From: Turbatrix aceti
Lineage: Eukaryota > Nematoda > Chromadorea > Rhabditida > Panagrolaimidae
Assembly: GCA_963969345.1 (NCBI GenBank)
Contig: OZ017767.1
Span: forward strand, 4,616,739-4,680,738
Reading direction: 5' to 3'
DNA length: 64,000 bases
The notes below the pieces were generated by a model, which saw only the letters and a list, made by a program, of their open reading frames with translations, ran no database searches and had not been told where the DNA came from. Position numbers and translations under genes: made by a program. Below are positions 1 to 9,128 of the stretch, piece by piece (within the stretch, counting starts at the first letter, position 1; each line of letters begins with the position of its first letter).

Positions 1-983
1 GTCGAATTGGCTCCATCGGGATACCATACTTCGTAGCGAGCGTGGTAACTCGACGGCCCGAAGGGATTTCGTGCAGGCTGCGTGGGAACGGGATCAAGGC
101 CAGAAATAATCCGGAACGTCTTCGGCACGGCAATGTCGTGGGTATAAGCCCAGACTGCGTCACCGACTCTCGGCTGGCCTAGCGTATAGGCTTCGAGATC
201 GGTGGAACCGTTGCCGAGGAATTCCTGTGAGATGGCATCGGCGACCAGAAGCGCGACGGCCCCGCCGACACTGTAGCCTACGACCACGGTTTTTGCCTCG
301 GACGAGGTCGTCAGCAGACTTCCGTAGTCCGCCTTGAGTCCCGCGGTCCACATGGCAGAAAAAGTGTCATCGAAAACGCTGTACACCTGAGACAGGTTGC
401 CGAACAGTCCGAAGGGAACCAACTTCGGCGGAGCAAAAATATTTCCCAGCGAAGCCGAAACATCGGCGGCTCCTGAGGTAACGGAGACTGCGATGACAAT
501 CAGGGGCGATGCCGTGTCGTTGTTCAACAATGCCGCGTAGGCCGCACACTCAATAGGACTCCCAGATCCGAAGAGCGAGGTGGAATTCAGGCAGGGACGA
601 GAATAATACCCAGCAACAGTGACATCATCGAAATATTGCTCCAGGGAAGCTTCAACAAGCAGTTTAGAGCCAGAGTTGGCTGCACAGAGCAACTTTGGCA
701 CCGTTTCAGCCACCCAAGTATCGTTAAACTCCGGCGTCGGAACAGGACAGTTAAAATTGAGATCAACCCGGTCGTTTAGAGGACAAAAGTTGAAAAGCGG
801 CAGGCATTCGTTGCTAGACATGCACCAGACACATTGCCCGCTAGTGCAGGGACTTGGCGCCGTGCAAGAATCACAAGAACTAAAATTACTGCAAACATCT
901 GCCCTAGAAGCTAAGGCAAAAAGCAGAATTTGAACCAAGCGTGTAACCGACAGCATCGCGTATCCAAAAACTGATTGATGCAT
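1..983 (-). CDS. Secreted class 3 (alpha/beta-hydrolase) lipase, 3' end outside window
   Basis: The reading frame is open from an ATG at 956 (or an in-frame upstream ATG at 983) to the left window edge, so the C-terminus is missing. The 956 start gives a clean signal peptide (MLSVTRLVQILLFALASRADVC) followed by a Cys-rich stretch of about 45 residues with spaced C and WC motifs, as in nematode secreted lipases. The lipase core follows. The nucleophile elbow is GYSVGG (normally GHSLGG), then TLGQPRVGD. The catalytic Asp lies in SGLDPVP and the catalytic His in YHARYEVWYP, so the Ser-Asp-His triad is complete. It probably hydrolyses acylglycerols outside the cell. No intron is visible in this part. 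The family call is firm; the exact start is open. Confidence 0.88.
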   Translation of the reverse strand, partial: MHQSVFGYAMLSVTRLVQILLFALASRADVCSNFSSCDSCTAPSPCTSGQCVWCMSSNECLPLFNFCPLNDRVDLNFNCPVPTPEFNDTWVAETVPKLLCAANSGSKLLVEASLEQYFDDVTVAGYYSRPCLNSTSLFGSGSPIECAAYAALLNNDTASPLIVIAVSVTSGAADVSASLGNIFAPPKLVPFGLFGNLSQVYSVFDDTFSAMWTAGLKADYGSLLTTSSEAKTVVVGYSVGGAVALLVADAISQEFLGNGSTDLEAYTLGQPRVGDAVWAYTHDIAVPKTFRIISGLDPVPTQPARNPFGPSSYHARYEVWYPDGANS

Positions 984-1205
984 CCATAACAAGACTCCCG
1001 AGAATCTACTGACCAAACAGAAAATCCCCCTCAGGTTGGACCAAAAATGACCGGCCCCGCGCTATTTTTAGATTTGAGCAAATATCAGCTGTATCATTAC
1101 TCTTTTTATAAAAACGAAAGGTCCCAACACAAAATTGAAACACAACAACGACAAAAAATAAGGGAAAACATTAGTTACACCCTCGTTTTTAGGCAGACAA
1201 ACAGC

Positions 1206-1446
1206 TTACGCCTTGGTTTCAGCGACAGGCTTGGCATGACGGTTGTTGTGCTTCTTGGCAAAGCGCAAGTTCTTGAGGAACTTCTTATCCATGCCCTTGG
1301 ACGAAATGTAACGCTGCTTCTTGGGCTTGTAGATACCGTTTCGGTGATCCTTGCGGTCTAAAAACAAAATGAAAACTTGATAAAGTTTGAAAGCTTTAAA
1401 AAAACCCACTCTGATGATGCTGAGACGCGTTCTTCGACTTGGCCAT
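1206..1446 (-). CDS. rpl-29: 60S ribosomal protein eL29
   Basis: Two exons: 1446..1410 and 1357..1206, with a 52-bp intron (GT donor, TTTTTAG acceptor). The joined product is 62 aa and reads MAKSKNASQHHQ-NRKDHRNGIYKPKK, the usual eL29 start, then GMDKKFLKNLRFAKKHN, the family's core motif. It is a small, very basic component of the large ribosomal subunit in the cytoplasm. Length matches the short invertebrate form and lacks the long Lys/Ala tail of vertebrates. Its start lies about 350 bp from the start of the divergent beta-propeller gene, so the two may share a promoter region. Confidence 0.95.
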
Positions 1447-1797
1447 GACGTAACGAGGATATTCCACAAGCGACAGACAACCTAAAACGGCATCAATGAA
1501 TTCAGAAGCCAAAATAACGGCGCGAAACACAAAAACGAGATAAAACTGGCGAAAATATAAAAATGCACAGGCCACAAAGCAAAACGATTCGCGCTGCAAA
1601 ATTTTCTCATCGAGACCATTGCGCGTGCGCATTTTGACGTTTCTTTGATTCAAGTTTTCATCGTAACTTACAGTGTTACTTTACTTCATCGTATTTGACA
1701 GTATGTTTAGAAGTAGTGATCTGTTCTTTTTTGTTGTGTCGTTATTTCTGATTGTGTTTCAACAATTTTTCTTCCTTCTTTCTCGTGCTAGCAGGCC
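1447..1797. other. Divergent intergenic region between rpl-29 and the beta-propeller gene
   Basis: 351 bp between the two start codons. It holds T-rich sequence, and a splice-acceptor-like TGCTAGCAG ends just before the ATG at 1798. No separate gene is seen. Promoters for both genes are expected here, but no TATA or initiator element stands out. Confidence 0.5.
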
Positions 1798-3867
1798 ATG
1801 TCTCTTGACTTTTTCAATTCCGTGTCTTCTACTGGATCATCGCGGTGGTACCAGAGGCCTAAAGGCCGAGTGTCGAAGCCCCGCATGGACAAGCACAATT
1901 ACTACAGCGAAAAAGTTCTGGTAAGTTGTTTCAGTTTTTATCTGTGAACTCAGGTTCGTTTTATTTTTTAGATGGGTTCGTTTAAGGCTGTTGGCATTTC
2001 TTGTGATCCTGATGGAAACAAGATCAACTTCAACAAACTGCCCACGTTTTTGACTTCTCAGTCTGGTAACGTTTACCGAGAGCGTCGGGGCGTATGTTTT
2101 TAAACTTTTTTCTGCATTGGGCACGTTTTTCATTCATTTTTAGGGCTTTCAAGATGAATACTTTCGGGGTTATGATGTGACGCTTTATCCTGTTGAGTTG
2201 CAGACGGATATGTTCAAGGGCGGAACGATGGGTTGGTTATTTTACTTCAATTTTTTTATTGTTTTGTTTTTTTTTGTAGTGCATGGCCTGAAGCCATCAG
2301 TCAGAATGATCAAAATGTACGATCCCATGGACTGCGTCTACGATGCCGAGCACAAGTACTGGGTTGTTGCGGACCGAAGCGCAGGAATTGTTTTGGTGAA
2401 TTCTGACTGCTCTCAAATTCTGTCCACTTTCGAGAACACGATGGGCGCTACTGCAGTTGCTTTGCTCAACAACGGTGACCACATTGCTTTCGTCAACAGT
2501 AGCGGCATTTCTATCCTCAACGTCCAGCATGGCACCAGTGAACTTGTTTTTGGTTGCAATACTCTTCGTGGTCTCTCGGTCAACGAAAATGGTGATCTCA
2601 TTACCATCAATCACCAAAAGAGTCGAATTCTTTTCATTCCGCAAGATGGAGGAATTGTGAGTTTTACCTATTTTAAGAATTTTGCCTGATTATCTATCGT
2701 TTGACTACAATTTGTAGTTCCAATACATCCAATACGAGCCCGCAACCTCTCACAATGACGAAGGTGTACGCAGCAGCCTGACAACGTTGGCCTACTCGAA
2801 ACACCGTCTGGCGGTCGTCGATTACAGTAAGTCCGCCATTGTTTTTTTTTCACTTTTTACAATATTTTTTGTAGCAATTGGCCATGTTTGCGTATATCAC
2901 CTTTCACCAGATTGTCGATCCCTTCGAGACAAAACTGTGGTCATCAACTGCACGGAGCGTGCCACCGAATGTCGACTTACCGGAATCTTCATGGATGTGG
3001 GAGGCCGCATTTTCGTTACCAACTGCAAAGAGCAAAAACTTCTCGTAAGTTTTTTTTGTGTTCATTCAGTCGGAAGAAGATAAGAGCTATTTGTTTCAGC
3101 ATTACGACAAGGATGGCAGATTCTTGATGTCTATTGATCTCAACTGTCGTTCCCAGGGGCTGTTCATCACGCCACGGTTTCGAATCATGATTACGGACTC
3201 GACAAAGACGCATCCGGCGGTCAGATGCACAAAGCTAGTTTTTCGAGGTGAAAAACATGATTCGTCCAAGTTCTACCTACCTTCTCCGGGTCAAGAAGCA
3301 GTTGTTCCGTCCATGGACTCCCCTACCGATTCCATGGTTATCAAGAACGTCAAAGCGGAGCCAATCGACGAATTCATGGAATCTTCGAATTATCCGTTGA
3401 CGCCACCCGAGGAGTACTACAATTCCCATGCAGCTGCAGAATGCTTTGCTCCACCCAAAGACGAACCGGAACCCGGCGAAATCGACTCCTCTATGGATTC
3501 CTCCGCGTATGTGGACCTGAATAACGTCAAAATGGAAGAAGATTACGAGGACATGGAGACTCCTGAATACCCTTTTACGAAGCCTCAAGAGTATGCCGAT
3601 TCTGAAGTTTCAGGACAGTTTTCTTCGCCTGAAAACGAACAAGAGGAACCTGGAGAAATCGGCTACTCTACGAATGATGTGGATCTCAGCAAGGTCAAAG
3701 TGGAAGAGAACCCTGATCTGTTCGAAGAGGAGTCAATGCTGCATGCCCAGAGTCCTCGGGAATTTTCGTTCGCACCACCTTGGCAGCCCAGGTGGCCTGT
3801 AGATGTTTACTACAGCAACGATGTTACCGAATATCAATCGGCACCCGAAGACGACGAAGAAATCTGA
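1798..3867 (+). CDS. Beta-propeller (NHL/TolB-like) protein with three-repeat acidic SUMO-consensus tail
   Basis: Seven exons: 1798..1920, 1972..2091, 2144..2231, 2280..2656, 2718..2826, 2875..3044, 3100..3867, giving 584 aa. All introns are 44-61 bp with GT..AG ends and keep phase. Residues about 95-375 show repeating blades of the type 'VYDAEHKYWVVADRSAG', 'GLSVNENGDLITIN' and 'GIFMDVGGRIFVTN', which resemble NHL/six-bladed propeller repeats. The last 190 residues are acidic and contain about three copies of a roughly 57-aa unit. Each starts with VKAEP, VKMEE or VKVEE (3349-3360, 3526-3537, 3694-3705), and the first two continue with YPxTxPxEY and PGEI. These VKxE cores match the SUMO-attachment consensus. 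No RING or B-box is visible, so this is not a classical TRIM-NHL protein. Function is unknown; a chromatin or protein scaffold role is only a guess. Confidence 0.8.
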
Positions 3868-3989
3868 CCGACTTTTTTTTTTCTCATTGGCTTTGTGTCC
3901 TCGATGCCTTTCTTTTTGTCATTTTTTGTTATTTTATCCGAATTGGTCGATCTGTTATCTGTTTTGTTGCCGTGATAAAGGGGGATTTT

Positions 3990-5030
3990 ATGTCACTCTC
4001 ACGACTTCGGTTCGGGTGTCAACGGTTTTGTTTGGTGCAGCATATGAGGAGACCAGGACTGGCTCCGCCGCTTCCGCTTCTCGGGAGTCTGAGCGGTCGC
4101 TTCGTCGCCGTTCCTCCGGCAGTCGCGGCTTTTTCGAATGGCGCCCGAAAAATCCAATCAAAGTTTCGGGACAATGTTGCGACCATTCCCAATGGACTGT
4201 GTCTTCTGAGGTTTGTTTTTCATTCTCGTTGACATAAGCGGCCATTCTAAATCTCCAGGATCGGTCTGACGCCGGTGATAGGCTACCTGGTCTTCCATGA
4301 GTACTTCCTGTCAGCATGCGGTCTTTTCAGCGTCGCTGGATTTACCGATTTGGTGAGTTTTATTTTTTTTTCTTCTGAGACAGCAAAACTGAATTGAGTC
4401 TGTCGATTTCAGCTTGATGGATTCATCGCGAGACGCTTTCCGTCGCAGAAATCATTGCTCGGCAGCGTGCTTGATCCTATTGCTGATAAGTTTCTCGTTA
4501 GCACGCTGTTCGTCACCCTTGCATGCGTGAACCTCGTTCCTGGTGAGTTTTAATTTATTTGTGAGCGTTGAACTGTATTTTTGTGCTTTTTTCAGTGGCT
4601 TTGACATCGATTGTCCTTCTGCGCGATCTCATGCTCATTGTTGGAGGCTTCATTCGGAGGTACCAAATTCTGGAGCCCCCATTTACGTTCAAGCGGTACT
4701 TTGATCCCTCTGTTTCGAGCGTTCGGGTCACCCCAACCATGACCAGCAAGGTGAGCTGATTTTTTATTGTTCAACACCCCAGATGTAATCTTTTTTGTTT
4801 TTTAGATCAATACAGCCCTGCAATTATCCTTGGTGACACTGAGCTTGGCATCACCGGTTTTTGATTTTGTCAACAATCCTTATCTCCTGGCTTTGGGGTG
4901 CGTTTCTAGTTTTTTTTTCGCAAAGTAAAACCATTTTTGTGCTTTCAGCGTGGTGACAGGAGGCACGACCGTTTTCTCCGGGCTGCAGTACGTCGGTGGA
5001 GGTGCCATGAAGCGAGTCCACGTGCGATGA
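3990..5030 (+). CDS. crls-1: Cardiolipin synthase (CMP-forming), mitochondrial
   Basis: Six exons: 3990..4210, 4259..4352, 4413..4542, 4596..4750, 4806..4897, 4949..5030, giving 257 aa. It belongs to the CDP-alcohol phosphatidyltransferase family and joins CDP-diacylglycerol to phosphatidylglycerol in the inner mitochondrial membrane. The diagnostic metal/CDP motif is intact: [10 protein letters not shown], then G and LDPIAD, which fits D-x2-DG-x2-AR-x8-G-x3-D-x3-D. It spans the exon 2/3 junction. [20 protein letters not shown] at residues about 66-85 is the typical start of the domain. The N-terminus is basic and Ser/Arg-rich, as expected for a mitochondrial presequence. Length is close to animal CRLS1 (about 300 aa). 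Confidence 0.93.
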
Positions 5031-5538
5031 ACGTAAACGCTTGTCATTCATCTTCCAGCCACTGCCTCTAGTTTTTTTTTTGTATTTATTAGTGTGTAAT
5101 TTTCATCAGTTTTCGATCTTTACTCATTTTTGGGGTGTGAACGATAAAAGAGAAAGAAAAAAATGAAAGAGACGGTTTCCACTGTGTCAGGCCATAGGAA
5201 CCCGAAACAATGCGCGACGTGAATGATTACCATCACCTCGGCCGACAGGAACCGCCACGTGATCCTGCGCACGACGACCAGGCAGGCGTAAACAGGTGTA
5301 TTCGCCAAGCGCCTTCGCCTTCGTCCGCCGGGTCGGAGTCAAGAAGTGAAAATGCTATAGAGGGGCGGACGTCTTTGTGCCCCACTTGCTGCCCCCTACA
5401 AATTAGCGATCGACGCATTCATTTATGAATTTTTTGAAACGGGCACGCGGTTTTCGACTTTTGACGTTTCTTCTTGTTTGACTCTTCCGCGCATTTGTAG
5501 AAAAATTTTAAAGTAACGTTTCTTTGCAGGTGTCAGAA
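5031..5538 (+). other. Intergenic stretch and probable 5' UTR of small secreted-peptide gene
   Basis: 508 bp with T-rich tracts after the crls-1 stop. An open frame from 5210 has no recognisable product. The stretch ends with TTTCTTTGCAG directly before the next gene, an acceptor-like sequence that could be a spliced-leader site. Nothing else is seen. Confidence 0.4.
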
Positions 5539-5831
5539 ATGCGGTTTGCGTTCATTTTTGTAATTTTCGTAGCACTGCTCTCGATAGTTGTCGACGCCCG
5601 ATTCAGAGCCAGCCACGAAGTTGAACGGAGGTTTGTACACATTTTCAGCTTCTGCGATGATCAAGAAACACACTTGATCATGATAAAGTCGGGCTAAACG
5701 GTTTTTTGTACTTCAAAAACTCAATTTGCGTGTTTTTCAGAAACAAGAGATCCAGCCACCGCCTCGGTAGCTTCCGAGTGGCTCCACCAAATGCCGGCGG
5801 ACAGCCCTCCCGCGGCGAAGGAGTTGCGTGA
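5539..5831 (+). CDS. Small secreted peptide precursor, candidate neuropeptide
   Basis: Two exons, 5539..5630 and 5741..5831, encode 60 aa. The 110-bp intron has GT..AG ends and TTTTTCAG. The product starts with a strong signal peptide (MRFAFIFVIFVALLSIVVDA). An Arg/His-rich pro-region follows, then RRNKR, a dibasic cleavage site, then a short peptide beginning SSHRLGSFRVAPPNAGGQ. There are no cysteines. The shape (signal peptide, dibasic site, one short peptide) is that of a neuropeptide or peptide-hormone precursor, but I do not recognise the mature peptide. A poly(A) signal AATAAA follows at 5875. An acceptor-like TTTGCAG ends 11 nt before the ATG. Confidence 0.6.
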
Positions 5832-5874
5832 TTTTCGTGACTGATGGTTTTGCTTTTTTTTGCCTCTCGGCCCC

Positions 5875-5880
5875 AATAAA
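5875..5880 (+). terminator. Poly(A) signal of the 5539 peptide gene
   Basis: AATAAA 44 nt after the stop codon, followed by a T-run. Confidence 0.6.
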
Positions 5881-6117
5881 CTTTTTTTAAGCACACCTGA
5901 AGAAAAGGAAAAAGAAAGACGATTAGCATGTTGACTCGAGGGGTCGATCCCGGGGAGAAACCGGTTTTTATCGAGGTTAATTGGAGTTTTTTTGGGGGTG
6001 TCAATCAGAAAGAAGCAAGCTTGTTCCTGTTGATCAAACAGACGTCAGGCGGATTAGCGAGGCCACGGAGGCTTATAACCTCCACGCAGGAGCAATTTGC
6101 ATTTTCAGGTTTCCGAG

Positions 6118-6989
6118 ATGAAGTCGCTCTTGATTGTGCTGGCGGCGGCATGCCTGGTGGCGATCGCCGTCGAGCAGCACGCGCTCTGCCTCAACAACTG
6201 CATGAAGGACCGGCCGTCTCGTGATTTCTACTACGAGCTCATGACGGCCTACCTCACTGATGTACCATACTTCAACCGTCTGTGTTTGTACGTCTGAAAC
6301 TTGGTATACGTTTGTGTTTTTTTACGTTGCGTCGCTTTCAGAAACATAACGACGATGCGGAGGTGCATCACCGGTTGCGGTCAGCCACAGGTGACAGGTT
6401 ACCTGGAAACAGACTGCTCGATTGCGTCTTTGCCGCTCTACGAAGTTGTCTGCAACGGTGGCTACAAAAGTTAGTATTAGGACATTTTTTAGTGTCTTGT
6501 AGCCCAATCAGTATCAAAAACACATTTTTGACGAATCAATCGTTTCTGTTCGTCGAATTGCGTTTTTTGGACGAATTATTTTTGCTCTCTGGTTTCCACG
6601 ATCTGTGACACATGTTTTACTGTCAATTTGCAATCCATCATTTTGTTTTAGACTTCAAGAGCCTGGGATCATGCTACAAGAACCTAAAAACAGAGCTAGA
6701 TGCCACGGTGAACAGTTGCGGGGAACAGTGTCCAATCTATACGATAGGCTACATCCCGGTAACGTACAAATACGTTTTGCACAACTACTGCGCGTCTGTT
6801 TTTTCCTAAACTCCTAAAATCAGGCTGACTTACTCGGAGTTGGTTTTCAGCATGAATTGCTCGCTGATAGCAATGATCAACACCGTGCAGCAAGAGTGCA
6901 GCCCCTGGGTAGGCTTGTTCGCAGAGACGATTCAGGAGACCTTTCCTCGCATGCGTGCGGTGTCACCTGACTGCATTTCAATATTTTGA
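6118..6989 (+). CDS. Cys-rich secreted protein of nematode type
   Basis: Four exons: 6118..6287, 6342..6469, 6652..6793, 6851..6989, giving 192 aa. A signal peptide (MKSLLIVLAAACLVAIAVEQ) is followed by a mature region with about a dozen cysteines: CLNNC, RLC, CITGC, DC, VVCNGG, SCYKN, SCGEQC, YCAMNC, EC and DC. The even spacing suggests several disulfides and an extracellular protein. The pattern recalls nematode Cys-rich secreted families such as the T20D4.11-like or CPG4 domains, but I cannot place it in one. ATTTTCAG ends 9 nt before the ATG, as in its neighbours, so the gene may be trans-spliced. It lies 286 bp after the 5539 gene on the same strand. Confidence 0.72.
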
Positions 6990-7147
6990 GTCAGGAAAAA
7001 ATGGCTGTGCACTATCGCTTGCAATTCAATTTGTCAAATCTACCGTAATTCCGGCGCCAGACAAAATTTGAGGCGAAAATGATACAACACTAATCCGGCG
7101 TCTTACGCTGAAGAACTTGCCAACTATTTATTTGTTTTGCAGAAATC

Positions 7148-7327
7148 ATGAAAGTTGATTTTTGTTCTTTCTGGATGCGTGCTTGTTTATATTTTTCTAC
7201 TTTCCTATTTTTCACTCAATGCACCTCAAAAAGGTTCCCGGATGTCTTTGCGTACTATTTCGAAAGCTGTACTCGACGGAACGCGGTCAGACGACTGCTC
7301 TTTAGTCCCCGTGAGCCGGTATCATGA
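7148..7327 (+). CDS. Possible 59-aa secreted peptide
   Basis: A single short open frame with ATG 5 nt after an acceptor-like TTTGTTTTGCAG (ends 7142). The first 28 residues (MKVDFCSFWMRACLYFSTFLF...) are hydrophobic, like a signal or anchor. The rest carries the basic pairs KR, RR and RR (SKRFPDVFAYYFESC, then TRRNAVRRLL), compatible with peptide processing. There is no homologue I recognise. It lies 158 bp after the Cys-rich gene on the same strand. It could equally be chance coding in a 3' region. Confidence 0.3.
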   Translation: MKVDFCSFWMRACLYFSTFLFFTQCTSKRFPDVFAYYFESCTRRNAVRRLLFSPREPVS

Positions 7328-8779
7328 ATCATCGCACTACCTGGTCTCTGAGTCATCCGTTGCCGTCTCGAGGGCTGAAAAATGATTGTTGGACGGAATG
7401 AATGTCAGGGCCCAAGAAATCTGGTACAATTGCTTTTTGAATGCCGAATGAGCTCCAGCGTACTCGACGATTCATGCACGTCTTGTGGCATTGCATAATT
7501 TTGCCATGCCTTCGTTCAGCATGATTGGACGATGCTACCGACGACGATGATGAGCAAAACGGCACCATGAGCCTGACTTTCTGGCAACCGGTCCTTTTTT
7601 GATGTCAGATCCAGTGGGTGCACGCTTGTTGCCCCCAGCTGCCCCCTCCGATCCACCTCGGCTGTCACATTGTACATAATTTGCCGAGTGCCTGCAGGCG
7701 GCCTTTCATCGCTCTGTTTTACGATCAGCTTGCTACAACAACCAGCCCAGACGACTTCCGGCGGGCGTCCTTGACGCTTCAAACCCTCCCTGCTTTTTAT
7801 GGTGATGAACTCCGGCTTTGTTTACCGCTGCTCCTTCAAACTTGATCACTTTACGGCCTGTTCCACGCTGCTTCCGGTCGACTTTTGAATAAACGGCAGC
7901 CAGTACCGGGCGCGCTTGTTGTGGTAAATCGGCGCCGTTTCCGCGACTTTTGCCTTTGACGGCGTCCTTGCGCTGCCGCCATCTGTTGTCCTGCCGCAGT
8001 GGCGGAATGGCGTTTTTGTTTTGGTTTGCCACGGTGATGGGGCATAATAACAATAATAAACGGCCAATAAATCTTCGCCCGTGACGAGGACGACAGCCTG
8101 GGCGGCACGGAGTCGCGCGCAAAGGATCCTCCGATCCGAGGCTGACCGCTGCCGTTCGCATTTGTGATCGCCATTCCTTACAAAATTGTCCCTTGATGGT
8201 ATTAAACAAACCTTGGATCAAAAAAAACCTCGAATGGCATGTTTTCAGGCATGTTTTCAGTTTTTCGGGTCACGGCACGTCCCCCGACCGTGTCAGCTGC
8301 CAATAATGCTATTCAGTGGGTTCGCATGATCATGTACATGCCTAATTCGCGGACACTCATGGGTATCTCGTAACGGCTCGAAACGAGGGCAAATTAACGC
8401 GAGCGACGAGCCCACCACTCACTCGCGCACGATCCGTCACATCTGCTCGGGTCAATTGAACGCGTCGTACGCGCAGACGCGTTTATTTGCCTCGTCTCAT
8501 TGTCATGCGATTCAAATTGCGGGTTAGCCCCGGTCGTTGTTGCCATGGCACTTGCTGCGGTATTGTTCGCGTAACTGTTGGCGTCTTGCAAGATGCGCTA
8601 GGCACCGTACTCCCTCTGTTCAGCGCAATTACGCACACGCGCCGAGGTCGCTACATGATTGTTCTTTCTCCCGAATTTGTTAATACACGATTTCAATGCG
8701 GACGTATACAATAGTCTCCATTTTGTTCAAAAATGTTGAGTTTTACAAAAATGTTATTACCAGAAAATTCAAAAAGTTT
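7328..8779. other. Non-coding intergenic region
   Basis: About 1.45 kb without a supported gene. Open frames on both strands lack signal peptides, splice structure or family motifs. Confidence 0.5.
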
Positions 8780-8852
8780 CGCTCCCGGGTGGGTTCGAAC
8801 CACCGACCTTTCGGTTAACAGCCGAGCGCGCTGCCGACTGCGCCACAGAAGC
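8780..8852 (-). tRNA. tRNA-Asn (GTT anticodon)
   Basis: A 73-nt cloverleaf reads from 8852 to 8780. Acceptor GCTTCTG pairs with CGGGAGC, the D-stem is GCGC/GCGC, and the anticodon loop is CTGTTAA with GTT at 8819-8817. The T-stem is GGTGG/CCACC with loop TTCGAAC, and the discriminator is G. It has no intron. The anticodon stem has one C-A mismatch at its base (27-43). Internal A and B boxes are present. A run of five T on the minus strand (8775-8771) starts 4 nt after the 3' end and serves as the Pol III terminator. Confidence 0.95.
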
Positions 8853-8914
8853 GTGGTTTTCACATAGTTTGGTGCATTTTTGAAGCCATGGGCAGCGGAT
8901 TATTTTTACAACGA

Positions 8915-8920
8915 TTTATT
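8915..8920 (-). terminator. Poly(A) signal for the egl-46-like gene
   Basis: AATAAA on the minus strand, about 210 nt after the stop at 9129. Confidence 0.5.
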
Positions 8921-9128
8921 GACAATTATCAGAAAACGGCGACAGTGATAAAAACTACATACGACTGACAAGATACACATGCACTCTGTACACGTTTTGA
9001 CTAGACAACACTCAACAAAGGGAGTGTTACGATAGCCTGGGGACAGGCTGGAGTGGTAAAGACGGTTCGGTTCGGATCGGTTCGACGACGATGATGAGAT
9101 CAATGTAGTTGAAGGGGACTCGCAGGTG

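Noticed and set aside
3780..3989. Open frame extending the cardiolipin synthase upstream of its ATG
   Set aside because: It overlaps the end of the beta-propeller coding sequence and lacks any mitochondrial or enzyme motif; the ATG at 3990 gives a normal presequence.
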